Assembly (NCBI GenBank): GCA_905221095.1
Contig: CAJNBV010000004.1
Coordinates: 1-64,000 of the forward strand
Length of the DNA stretch: 64,000 bases
Direction of reading: 5' to 3'
Source: a bacterium
GTDB taxonomy: Bacteria > Bacillota > Bacilli > Lactobacillales > Streptococcaceae
The notes under the pieces were generated by a model. It was not told the origin of the DNA. It worked only from the letters and a program-made list of their open reading frames with translations, and searched no databases. A program made the position numbers and the translations under genes. Shown here one piece after another: positions 1 through 6,860 of this stretch; within the stretch, counting starts at the first letter, position 1, and every line of letters begins with the position of its first letter.

Positions 1-78
1 CGAACACAGAAGTTAAGCCCTAGAACGCCGGAAGTAGTTGGGGGTTGCCCCCTGTGAGATATGGAAGTCGCTTAGCTC
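1..78 (+). rRNA. rrf: 5S ribosomal RNA, 3' part
   Basis: The window opens inside a 5S rRNA. The segment GAACACAGAAGTTAAGCCC followed by the GGGGGTTGCCCCC hairpin and the closing GTCGCTTAGC is the usual 3' two thirds of a streptococcal 5S gene. The 5' end lies before base 1, and the exact 3' end (about 75-79) is estimated. It is followed within a few bases by the tRNA cluster, as expected at the end of an rRNA operon. Confidence 0.93.
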
Positions 79-80
79 TA

Positions 81-153
81 GGGAGTTTAGCTCAGCTGGG
101 AGAGCATCTGCCTTACAAGCAGAGGGTCAGCGGTTCGATCCCGTTAACTCCCA
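81..153 (+). tRNA. tRNA-Val (anticodon TAC)
   Basis: A 73-nt cloverleaf. The acceptor stem GGGAGTT pairs with AACTCCC, the anticodon loop is CTTACAA, and the T-loop is TTCGATC. It is the first tRNA after the 5S gene. Confidence 0.96.
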
Positions 154-155
154 AA

Positions 156-228
156 GGTCCCGTAGTGTAGCGGTTATCACGTCGCCCTGTCACGGCGAAG
201 ATCGCGGGTTCGATTCCCGTCGGGACCG
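156..228 (+). tRNA. tRNA-Asp (anticodon GTC)
   Basis: A 73-nt cloverleaf with acceptor GGTCCCG pairing with CGGGACC and anticodon loop CTGTCAC. It is spaced by two bases from tRNA-Val, so the two are co-transcribed. Confidence 0.96.
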
Positions 229-252
229 TTTAAGATAACGCAAGTTATTTTA

Positions 253-325
253 GACTCGTTAGCTCAGTTGGTAGAGCAATTGACTTTTAATCAATGGGTC
301 ACTGGTTCGAGCCCAGTACGGGTCA
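253..325 (+). tRNA. tRNA-Lys (anticodon TTT)
   Basis: A 73-nt cloverleaf with acceptor GACTCGT pairing with ACGGGTC (one G-T pair), anticodon loop CTTTTAA and T-loop TTCGAGC. Confidence 0.96.
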
Positions 326-330
326 TATAT

Positions 331-412
331 GCGGGTTTGGCGGAATTGGCAGACGCACCAGATTTAGGATCTGGCGCTTAACGGCGTGGGGGTTCAAGTC
401 CCTTAACCCGCA
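331..412 (+). tRNA. tRNA-Leu (anticodon TAG)
   Basis: An 82-nt class II tRNA with a long variable arm. The acceptor GCGGGTT pairs with AACCCGC, and the anticodon loop TTTAGGA lies between CCAGA and TCTGG. Confidence 0.95.
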
Positions 413-430
413 TTAAGATATAATAAATGA

Positions 431-503
431 GCCGGCTTAGCTCAGTTGGTAGAGCATCTGATTTGTAATCAGAGGGTCGCGTGTTCAAGTCATGTAGCCG
501 GCA
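431..503 (+). tRNA. tRNA-Thr (anticodon TGT)
   Basis: A 73-nt cloverleaf with acceptor GCCGGCT pairing with AGCCGGC and anticodon loop TTTGTAA. The T-stem GCGTG/CATGT has two G-T pairs but still closes around the normal loop TTCAAGT. Confidence 0.94.
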
Positions 504-525
504 TTTTTAGATAGAAGAAAACAGT

Positions 526-597
526 GCGAACGTAGTTCAGTGGTAGAACACCACCTTGCCAAGGTGGGGGTCGCGGGTTCGAATCCCGTCGTTCGCT
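526..597 (+). tRNA. tRNA-Gly (anticodon GCC)
   Basis: A 72-nt cloverleaf with acceptor GCGAACG pairing with CGTTCGC, anticodon loop TTGCCAA and T-loop TTCGAAT. Confidence 0.95.
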
Positions 598-604
598 TAG
601 AGAG

Positions 605-690
605 GCCGGGGTGGCGGAACTGGCAGACGCACAGGACTTAAAATCCTGCGATTGGTAACGATCGTACCGGTTCGATTCCGGTCCTCGGCA
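605..690 (+). tRNA. tRNA-Leu (anticodon TAA)
   Basis: An 86-nt class II tRNA. The acceptor GCCGGGG pairs with CCTCGGC, and the anticodon loop CTTAAAA is closed by CAGGA/TCCTG, with a long variable arm. It is the second leucine tRNA of the cluster. Confidence 0.95.
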
Positions 691-699
691 TAATATAGA

Positions 700-773
700 G
701 CACCCTTAGCTCAACTGGATAGAGTACCTGACTACGAATCAGGCGGTTAGAGGTTCGACTCCTCTAGGGTGCA
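700..773 (+). tRNA. tRNA-Arg (anticodon ACG)
   Basis: A 74-nt cloverleaf with acceptor GCACCCT pairing with AGGGTGC and anticodon loop CTACGAA. The ACG anticodon would be edited to ICG in the mature tRNA by the usual TadA pathway. Confidence 0.95.
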
Positions 774-788
774 TTTTTCTATTTAACT

Positions 789-862
789 CGGGAAGTAGCT
801 CAGCTTGGTAGAGTACTTGGTTTGGGACCAAGGTGTCGCAGGTTCGAATCCTGTCTTCCCGA
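789..862 (+). tRNA. tRNA-Pro (anticodon TGG)
   Basis: A 74-nt cloverleaf with acceptor CGGGAAG pairing with CTTCCCG and anticodon loop TTTGGGA. It is the last tRNA of the cluster and is followed 10 bases later by a terminator. Confidence 0.95.
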
Positions 863-872
863 TTCATTACAG

Positions 873-897
873 AGATACGTAAACGTATCTTTTTTTA
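873..897 (+). terminator. Terminator of the rRNA-tRNA operon
   Basis: AGATACGT and ACGTATCT form a perfect 8-bp stem with a two-base AA loop, followed by a run of T. It directly follows the last tRNA. Confidence 0.88.
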
Positions 898-922
898 TTT
901 TAACTAGATATTATATACATTA

Positions 923-952
923 AGAGAGAATCAGTTTGCTTCTCTCTTTTTT
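923..952 (+). terminator. Second hairpin with T run
   Basis: AGAGAGAA pairs with TTCTCTCT across a 9-base loop and is followed by six or more T. It is either a backup terminator for the tRNA operon or a shield for the IS remnant just downstream. Confidence 0.6.
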
Positions 953-953
953 G

Positions 954-990
954 GGCTCTATAATATTTGTAGTGGGGATATTATGGAGCC
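954..990. repeat. Inverted repeat at the left end of the IS remnant
   Basis: GGCTCTATAATATT (954-967) is the near reverse complement of GATATTATGGAGCC (977-990), with a 9-base loop. Because it precedes an ISL3-type transposase start by about 75 bases, it is probably part of the element's left end and transposase promoter. The terminal inverted repeat itself cannot be fixed without the right end, which is missing. Confidence 0.5.
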
Positions 991-1063
991 TATTTTTGTG
1001 TAGAAAAAAGTCCCATATGACCTATAATGAAAAGTGAGAAAACAACTCATTAGAAAGATTCAT

Positions 1064-1300
1064 ATGGAACAATTACGTTTTATCACAAAACTGCTCGATA
1101 TCAAAGACTCAAACATCAAAATTCTAGATATCATCAATATGGATACACATAAGGAAATTATCGCTAGACTGGACTACAACGCCTCATCTTGCCCTGATTG
1201 CGGAAGTCAAATGAAGAAATATGACTTTCAAAAATCGTCTAAAATTCCTTTAAAATCAGCGTATACTTTTTGTTTCCTACCTTGTTTAATAATACTGTAG
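1064..1300 (+). pseudogene. Truncated ISL3-family (IS1167-like) transposase
   Basis: From the ATG at 1064 the protein begins MEQLRFITKLLDIKDSNIK and carries the N-terminal zinc-finger start (CPDCGSQ, near residues 45-51) typical of ISL3-family transposases. About 60 residues match the pneumococcal IS1167 transposase as I remember it. After KSSKIPL (near base 1254) the reading frame enters unrelated AT-rich sequence and stops after 78 residues, whereas the family is about 400 residues long. The second zinc-binding pair, the helix-turn-helix and the whole DDE catalytic domain are missing, so this is a dead fragment. No right-hand IS end is visible before the next operon. Confidence 0.85.
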
Positions 1301-1554
1301 TTAATTATACGAATTGAAATTTAACAGATTTTATAACTCTTATTAATTTTTAATAAAGCAATAGAAGAATTTCTGTTGAGGCAATAGTATATGTTTTTAT
1401 GTTATAAAAATTGCTGCTATTACAATTTTAAATAAATATTAATTTACATTATAGTGTGAATTGGGTTTGATATCTTTTTTGAGGAAGCTACCTTAGATTT
1501 TTCTACTTGTATTTTATTGTATAGTGTATCTTGCTTATTTTGAATAGGAACTTT
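1301..1554. other. AT-rich intergenic stretch without a recognised gene
   Basis: About 250 bases of very AT-rich sequence between the transposase fragment and the promoter region of the next operon. I see no open frame with a ribosome binding site, no tRNA and no BOX element. It may be decayed IS or flanking sequence. Confidence 0.6.
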
Positions 1555-1583
1555 TATGACATTTGTCATATTTCCTAGTGACA
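1555..1583. promoter_or_regulatory. Palindrome TATGACA-TT-TGTCATA plus a further TGACA half-site
   Basis: A 7-bp inverted repeat, TATGACA (1555-1561) and TGTCATA (1564-1570), is followed by a TGACA half-site at 1579-1583. It lies 45-60 bases upstream of the -10 of the operon that encodes its own response regulator. That is where an activator of the DesR/LuxR class would bind, so autoregulation is inferred. No footprint data are implied. Confidence 0.55.
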
Positions 1584-1614
1584 GAAGCATCTAGCTCCGC
1601 TAACTTCAAAGGGT

Positions 1615-1638
1615 TATAATTGAAGTATGAAATGGAGG
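1615..1638 (+). promoter_or_regulatory. -10 element and ribosome binding site of the ABC/two-component operon
   Basis: TATAAT lies at 1615-1620 without a good -35 hexamer 17 bases upstream, which fits an activator-dependent promoter. GGAGG at 1634-1638 sits 8 bases before the ATG at 1647 and fixes that start, because an upstream in-frame ATG at 1620 would overlap the -10 element. Confidence 0.65.
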
Positions 1639-1646
1639 AAGAAGAA

Positions 1647-1838
1647 ATGAGAAATAAAATGATTATCGCAGTGAGTTTAGTAACAGCAGGAGTTATGACC
1701 TATCTCATGTTCTCAGGATTGGACGAGGGCTTCTACCATTTTCCTTGGGAGCTTTTTGCTGGCTTTGGAATGATGTCTTGGCTTATCAGAGAAGGTTTGA
1801 AATTGGTCAGAGATGTGAAAAAGGAGTTTGAAAAATGA
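1647..1838 (+). CDS. Small membrane protein of the ABC/TCS operon (63 aa)
   Basis: A 63-residue protein with one clear N-terminal membrane helix (about residues 4-22) and a second hydrophobic stretch (about 33-48), ending in a basic/acidic tail (LVRDVKKEFEK). It is not a recognised family. It is the first gene of a tightly packed operon: its stop overlaps the next start in ATGA, and an ABC exporter and a two-component system follow. Small membrane proteins ahead of such modules often act as accessory or sensor partners of the exporter, but here that is only an inference from position. Confidence 0.75.
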   Translation: MRNKMIIAVSLVTAGVMTYLMFSGLDEGFYHFPWELFAGFGMMSWLIREGLKLVRDVKKEFEK

Positions 1839-2029
1839 AAAAAGCGTTTCTCTATCTTTTTATTGGACTATCACTAGTGGTATGGTTGGTAGAAATGTTT
1901 ACAGGTTGGTTTGATCAAGCCTTCCTTCACCAATTCATCCGTGGTGCCTGGGGACTAGGATTTATGATTTTCGTCGTTTTCCCTATGGGTATGGAGTGGT
2001 TGAAAGGAGAATCTCATGACTGTGATTAA
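1835..2029 (+). CDS. Second small membrane protein of the ABC/TCS operon (64 aa)
   Basis: A 64-residue protein with two hydrophobic helices (about residues 3-22 and 38-54) and a short hydrophilic loop containing aromatic residues (MFTGWFDQAF). It overlaps the preceding gene by four bases and the ABC ATPase gene downstream by 14 bases, so translation of the three is probably coupled. It resembles the 63-residue neighbour in size and layout (helix, aromatic loop, helix), which suggests an old duplication or a heteromeric pair. No function can be assigned. Confidence 0.75.
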   Translation: MKKAFLYLFIGLSLVVWLVEMFTGWFDQAFLHQFIRGAWGLGFMIFVVFPMGMEWLKGESHDCD

Positions 2030-2900
2030 AGTTGAGAAATTGTGTAAGAAAATAAAAGACAAGGAGATCTTGAGGAACATCTCTTTTGAAATCAACGATG
2101 GTGAATGTGTTGCCTTGATTGGTCCCAATGGTGCTGGGAAGACAACACTCTTAGATTGTTTGCTTGGAGATAAACTGGTCACAAGCGGTCAAGTATCTAT
2201 TCAAGATTTACCAGTGACGAGTTCTAAGTTAGACTATACTAGGGCTTACCTCCCTCAAGAAAATGTGATTGTACAGAAATTGAAGGTTAAAGAGTTGATT
2301 GCTTTCTTTCAAAGTATTTATCCAAATCCTTTGAGTGAGCAGGAAATTGATCAACTATTGCAGTTTGACAAGCAACAAAAAGAACAGTTGGCAGAAAAAT
2401 TATCAGGCGGTCAAAAGCGTCTTTTCTCTTGTGTCTTAACCTTAATTGGGCGACCAAAGTTAGTCTTTTTAGATGAGCCTACTTCGGCCATGGATACCTC
2501 AACTCGTCAACGTTTTTGGGAAATTATCCAGGAGTTAAAAGCGCAAGGAGTCACCATTCTTTATTCGTCCCATTATATTGAGGAAGTGGAACACACTGCA
2601 GACCGCATTTTGCTCTTAAATAAGGGAGAGTTGATTCGAGATACGACACCTCTAGCTATGCGTAGCGAGGAAATAGAAAAGCACTTTACCCTTCCTGTAG
2701 CTTACAAGGAAGTCGTAGAGCAGTCAAACGTGGTTGAAAATTGGATCCTAAAGCAAGATGCTCTACAAGTAGTCACTCGAGAAGCGGATGCTTTCTGGGA
2801 ACTGTTAGTCAGAGCAGGATGTAGGATTCAAGAAATTGAAGTCAATAATCGCAGTTTGCTGGATACAATCTTTGAAGAAACACAAAAGGGAGATGACTAA
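2016..2900 (+). CDS. ABC transporter ATP-binding protein
   Basis: A 294-residue ABC ATPase. Walker A is GPNGAGKTT (residues 36-44), the signature is LSGGQKR, and Walker B is LVFLDEPTSAMD followed by the usual switch His in SSHYIEEVE. The C-terminal ~85 residues are an extra domain as in exporters of the CcmA/YvfR type. With the permease encoded immediately after it, it forms an ABC-2 exporter, likely for a lipid, peptide or antimicrobial compound. Gene order (ABC ATPase, permease, histidine kinase, response regulator) matches Bacillus yvfRS-yvfTU and the pneumococcal TCS11 region. The substrate is not deducible. Confidence 0.9.
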   Translation: MTVIKVEKLCKKIKDKEILRNISFEINDGECVALIGPNGAGKTTLLDCLLGDKLVTSGQVSIQDLPVTSSKLDYTRAYLPQENVIVQKLKVKELIAFFQSIYPNPLSEQEIDQLLQFDKQQKEQLAEKLSGGQKRLFSCVLTLIGRPKLVFLDEPTSAMDTSTRQRFWEIIQELKAQGVTILYSSHYIEEVEHTADRILLLNKGELIRDTTPLAMRSEEIEKHFTLPVAYKEVVEQSNVVENWILKQDALQVVTREADAFWELLVRAGCRIQEIEVNNRSLLDTIFEETQKGDD

Positions 2901-2901
2901 G

Positions 2902-3639
2902 ATGAAACGATTGATCGCACTAAACAAGATAGAATTTCTATTGACCAAACGACAATTAGTAACTTATCTATTGTCAGTAGGGATGCCGACGGCCTTCTAT
3001 TTATTCTTTTCAGGCATGTATCAGGACACACCAGGTGGGCCAGCTAATTTTATGCGTGATTACCTCATCTCCATGACGGCTTTTTCCATGATGTCGACTG
3101 CTATGTTTTCATTTCCAGCTGTCTTACATACTGACAAGATTAACAACTGGCAGAAAACATTACGTCATAGCCCTGTAAATATGGTAGAATATTATCTATC
3201 AAAGATAACAAGTATGATGGTTGATTATTTGGTTTCAATCCTAGTTGTATTCTCAGTCGGGCACTTGGTCAGAGGTGTGGATATGCCTTTAGGAAGCTGG
3301 GTTGGAGCTGCGATTTTGCTGATTGCGGGAAGTATTGCTTTTGTAGCGCTTGGCTTGACCTTGACTCTCTTGCCGACTAGTCAGCTGATGTCTGTCGTGG
3401 GCAATCTTCTTTACTTTGGCTTGGCTGTTTTAGGCGGACTCTGGATGCCCATCTCTTTATTTCCAGACTGGATGCAAGCAATCGGAAAGCGTCTACCAAG
3501 CTATCAGTTGATGGAATTAATCAAGACCTTCTTAAATGAGGGTGGCATTAATCTATCAGCGACAGTTTATTTACTTGTTTTTTCAGCAGTTTTATTTGGT
3601 TTGACTATTTACCTTCAAGGTCATAAGGAGAATGCTTAA
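2902..3639 (+). CDS. ABC-2 type transporter permease
   Basis: A 245-residue integral membrane protein with about six hydrophobic segments. The layout is that of ABC-2 permeases: a cytoplasmic N-terminus, a first helix at about residues 20-40, and closely spaced helices in the second half. GGGAG at 2888-2892 is 9 bases before the ATG at 2902, which supports this start over an upstream in-frame ATG at 2893. It lies one base after the ATPase gene, and its stop codon overlaps the start of the kinase gene. It should form the membrane half of the exporter. Confidence 0.88.
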   Translation: MKRLIALNKIEFLLTKRQLVTYLLSVGMPTAFYLFFSGMYQDTPGGPANFMRDYLISMTAFSMMSTAMFSFPAVLHTDKINNWQKTLRHSPVNMVEYYLSKITSMMVDYLVSILVVFSVGHLVRGVDMPLGSWVGAAILLIAGSIAFVALGLTLTLLPTSQLMSVVGNLLYFGLAVLGGLWMPISLFPDWMQAIGKRLPSYQLMELIKTFLNEGGINLSATVYLLVFSAVLFGLTIYLQGHKENA

Positions 3640-4736
3640 TGCTTGAAAGACTGAAAAGCATAGACTATATGTATTGGGCCAGTTTGATTTTTATGGTTTT
3701 TCCCGTCGTTCCTGTAGTGACTGGGGAGCTTCCTAGCTGGCATTTATTGATTGATATTCTATTTGTAGTGGCCTACTTAGGCGTTTTAACCACCAAGAGC
3801 CAGCGCTTATCCTGGCTCTTTTGGATTATCATGCTAGCCTATGTAGCTGGCTATACTGCCTTTGTTGGTGTAAATTATATCTGGTTCTTCTTTTTTCTTG
3901 CTAATCTCTTAATTTATCATTTTGGCGTACGTAGTTTTAATTCTTTACATGTCCGGACTTTTCTCCTTGCTCAATTCCTTGTTGTGGGGCAACTTTTGAT
4001 TTTTCAGGAAGTTGAAGTTGAGTTTCTAGTTTATCTGCTTGGAATTCTTACTTTTGTCGATCTTATGACATTTGGATTGGTTCGGATTCGCATTGTCGAG
4101 GATTTGAAAAAAGCACAGGCCAAGCAAAATGCCCAGATAAATCTATTGCTTGCTGAAAATGAACGTAGTCGTATCGGTCAGGATTTGCATGATAGTCTGG
4201 GGCATACCTTTGCTATGCTTAGTGTTAAAACTGATCTAGCCTTGCAGTTATTTCAAATACAGGCTTATCCACAGGTGGAAAAGGAATTAAGAGAAATACA
4301 GCAAATTAGCAAAGAATCAATGCGTGAAGTGCGAACCATTGTGGAAAATCTTAAGTCTAGAACTTTGACATCCGAACTAGAGACTGTGAAAAAGATGTTA
4401 GAAATTGCTGGAATTGAGGTGGAAACGGATAACCAACTAGATACTGCTAGCCTTACTCAGGCATTAGAATCAACGGCCTCCATGATTTTGCTTGAGCTAG
4501 TGACCAACATCATCAAACATGCCAAAGCATCGAAAGCCTACTTGAAATTAGAACGAACTGAGAAAGAACTCATTCTAACAGTGAGAGATGATGGCTGTGG
4601 CTTTGCTTCTCTAAAAGGAGATGAACTCCATACCGTTCGAGACCGTGTCCTTCCTTTTTCAGGAGAAGTAAAGGTGATCAGTCAGAAACATCCGACTGAA
4701 GTGCAGGTTCGACTACCTTATAAGGAGAGAAAGTAG
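3639..4736 (+). CDS. Sensor histidine kinase, DesK/HisKA_3 type
   Basis: A 365-residue kinase. The N-terminal ~155 residues are five or six membrane helices without a large extracellular domain, so it probably senses membrane state or the neighbouring transporter. The dimerisation/phosphoacceptor box reads RIGQDLHDSLGHTFAML, with the His of HDSLGH as the phosphorylated residue. A HATPase_c domain follows with ELVTNIIKHAKAS (N box) and DDGCGF (G1 box). It is paired with the adjacent LuxR-type regulator. By gene content it corresponds to the pneumococcal HK11 kinase, an identification from memory. Confidence 0.88.
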   Translation: MLERLKSIDYMYWASLIFMVFPVVPVVTGELPSWHLLIDILFVVAYLGVLTTKSQRLSWLFWIIMLAYVAGYTAFVGVNYIWFFFFLANLLIYHFGVRSFNSLHVRTFLLAQFLVVGQLLIFQEVEVEFLVYLLGILTFVDLMTFGLVRIRIVEDLKKAQAKQNAQINLLLAENERSRIGQDLHDSLGHTFAMLSVKTDLALQLFQIQAYPQVEKELREIQQISKESMREVRTIVENLKSRTLTSELETVKKMLEIAGIEVETDNQLDTASLTQALESTASMILLELVTNIIKHAKASKAYLKLERTEKELILTVRDDGCGFASLKGDELHTVRDRVLPFSGEVKVISQKHPTEVQVRLPYKERK

Positions 4737-5336
<600 letters not shown>

Positions 5337-5404
5337 TGATATAATATTTTTCTGAACATTATGTGTTAAAAATGATGGGATTGAATGGAACAATACCTAA
5401 CTTT

Positions 5405-5432
5405 AGGAGGGACTTATTCCTCCTTTTCTTTC
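5405..5432 (+). terminator. Probable terminator of the ABC/TCS operon
   Basis: AGGAGG and CCTCCT form a 6-bp stem with an 8-base loop, followed by TTTTCTTTCTTTT. It is weak, but it is the only candidate before the rpsL promoter. Confidence 0.6.
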
Positions 5433-5484
5433 TTTTGGGAGCAATACAAAAGAGCTAAAATTGACAATAAAAAAGAAAAATATC

Positions 5485-5514
5485 TTGACAAGTAAGGGAA
5501 AAATTTGTTACAAT
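5485..5514 (+). promoter_or_regulatory. rpsL operon promoter
   Basis: TTGACA (5485-5490) and TACAAT (5509-5514) are spaced by 18 bases. A second TTGACA at 5461 is too far away to be used with this -10. Confidence 0.8.
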
Positions 5515-5520
5515 AATAGA

Positions 5521-5640
5521 CGGTACTTTTTACTTTTGGTCTCTCAAGAGTGTACAGGGACGTGCTGACAAATGTTGCAAAAGTACACACAGATGATAGC
5601 TGTCACCAAGTGTATCATCACCAAAAATAAAAAAACACAG
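5521..5640 (+). promoter_or_regulatory. Structured 5' leader of rpsL
   Basis: The ~130-base leader holds perfect complementary segments: GTACTTTT (5523-5530) with AAAAGTAC (5579-5586), and alternatively TGTAC (5551-5555) with GTACA (5583-5587), plus a separate 7-bp hairpin GATGATA/TATCATC (5592-5598 with 5613-5619). The first two pairings exclude one another, as in an autoregulatory ribosomal protein leader. No ligand is known; this is inference from pairing only. Confidence 0.45.
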
Positions 5641-5650
5641 GAGAATGTAG

Positions 5651-6064
5651 ATGCCTACAATTAACCAATTGGTTCGCAAACCGCGTAAATCAAAAGTAGA
5701 AAAATCTAAATCACCAGCTTTGAACGTTGGTTACAACAGTCATAAAAAAGTTCAAACAAACGTTTCTTCACCACAAAAACGTGGTGTTGCAACTCGTGTT
5801 GGAACAATGACACCTAAAAAACCTAACTCAGCCCTTCGTAAATTCGCTCGTGTACGTTTGAGCAACCTTATCGAAGTTACTGCCTACATCCCAGGTATCG
5901 GACACAACTTGCAAGAACACAGCGTGGTTCTTCTTCGCGGTGGACGTGTAAAAGACCTTCCAGGGGTACGTTACCATATCGTCCGTGGTGCACTTGATAC
6001 TGCAGGTGTTAACGATCGTAAACAAGGCCGTTCTAAATACGGTACTAAACGTCCAAAAGCATAA
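5651..6064 (+). CDS. rpsL: 30S ribosomal protein S12
   Basis: The 137-residue S12 protein of the ribosomal decoding centre. It has the conserved segments [11 protein letters not shown] and [14 protein letters not shown]. The lysines whose substitution gives streptomycin resistance (K in PKKPNS and in GRVKDLPG) are wild type, so no streptomycin-resistance allele is seen. AGGAG lies about 6 bases before the start. It is the first gene of the str operon and is followed by rpsG. The ~13-residue extension relative to E. coli S12 is normal for Firmicutes. Confidence 0.98.
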   Translation: MPTINQLVRKPRKSKVEKSKSPALNVGYNSHKKVQTNVSSPQKRGVATRVGTMTPKKPNSALRKFARVRLSNLIEVTAYIPGIGHNLQEHSVVLLRGGRVKDLPGVRYHIVRGALDTAGVNDRKQGRSKYGTKRPKA

Positions 6065-6083
6065 GGAAAGGGGATAAAGAGAA

Positions 6084-6554
6084 ATGAGTCGTAAAAATAG
6101 AGCTCCAAAACGTGACGTATTGCCAGATCCGCTTTACAATTCACAATTAGTTACTCGTCTTATCAACCGCGTTATGCTTGACGGTAAACGTGGTACAGCT
6201 GCTTCAATCGTTTACGGTGCTTTTGAACAAATCAAAGAAGCTACTGGCAACGATGCACTTGAAGTATTTGAAACAGCTATGGAAAACATCATGCCTGTAC
6301 TTGAAGTACGTGCACGTCGTGTTGGTGGATCTAACTACCAAGTCCCAGTTGAAGTTCGTCCAGAACGTCGTACAACACTTGGACTTCGTTGGTTGGTAAC
6401 AATTGCTCGTCTTCGTGGTGAACACACAATGCAAGACCGTCTTGCAAAAGAAATCTTGGATGCTGCTAACAACACTGGTGCAGCAGTTAAGAAACGTGAA
6501 GACACTCACCGTATGGCTGAAGCTAACCGTGCATTTGCACACTTCCGTTGGTAA
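6084..6554 (+). CDS. rpsG: 30S ribosomal protein S7
   Basis: The 156-residue S7 assembly protein, which organises the head of the 30S subunit. It is recognised from [16 protein letters not shown] at the start and [15 protein letters not shown] at the end, and has the expected length. It follows rpsL after a 19-base gap containing a strong AGGAAAGGGG ribosome binding site. The codon choice is strongly biased, as in other highly expressed translation genes here. Confidence 0.98.
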
Positions 6555-6776
6555 AATCATGATGCTAGGAACGGTAAGGATGCAATGTGAAAATAGGAAA
6601 CTGACGCAGTATTCGACGAATACAAGGAAGTTTATCTTTTTCACACAGCATCCCGTTCCGGCTCAAATCGGCTAGCTAACTTTAGCCCGAGTTCAATTGA
6701 GCTCGATCAGCTCTTAGCTACAACTCAACTTACCATCTAGTAAGTTGAAACCAACAATAGCATGAAAAGATTGAGA
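6555..6776 (+). other. rpsG-fusA spacer with strong hairpin
   Basis: No gene is visible in the 306 bases between rpsG and fusA. The stretch holds a perfect 8-bp hairpin, CAACTTAC (6726-6733) with GTAAGTTG (6740-6747), without a T run, and several GAGCTC/GCTC repeats around 6700. It could be a processing or stability element of the rpsL-rpsG mRNA. Confidence 0.45.
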
Positions 6777-6804
6777 ACGGGTAGGTCCTGCCTATCCGTT
6801 TTTA
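6777..6804 (+). terminator. Terminator between rpsG and fusA
   Basis: ACGGGTAGG pairs with CCTATCCGT (one G-T pair) across TCCTG and is followed by five T. It separates rpsLG from fusA transcription at least partly. Confidence 0.85.
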
Positions 6805-6813
6805 TTAAAATCG

Positions 6814-6822
6814 TGTTATAAT
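6814..6822 (+). promoter_or_regulatory. fusA promoter, extended -10
   Basis: TG-T-TATAAT (6814-6822) is an extended -10 box. No good -35 is seen, and that region is occupied by the preceding terminator. Confidence 0.65.
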
Positions 6823-6860
6823 AGAATAGAAATCAAAAATAAATAGGAGAAACAAACCTC

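Noticed and set aside
5651..6064. Streptomycin-resistance change in rpsL
   Set aside because: Both key lysine positions (PKKPNS and GRVKDLPG) are wild type.
6178..6675. Alternative-frame and antisense frames within rpsG
   Set aside because: They overlap a full-length S7 gene and have no start signals; they arise from its biased codon use.
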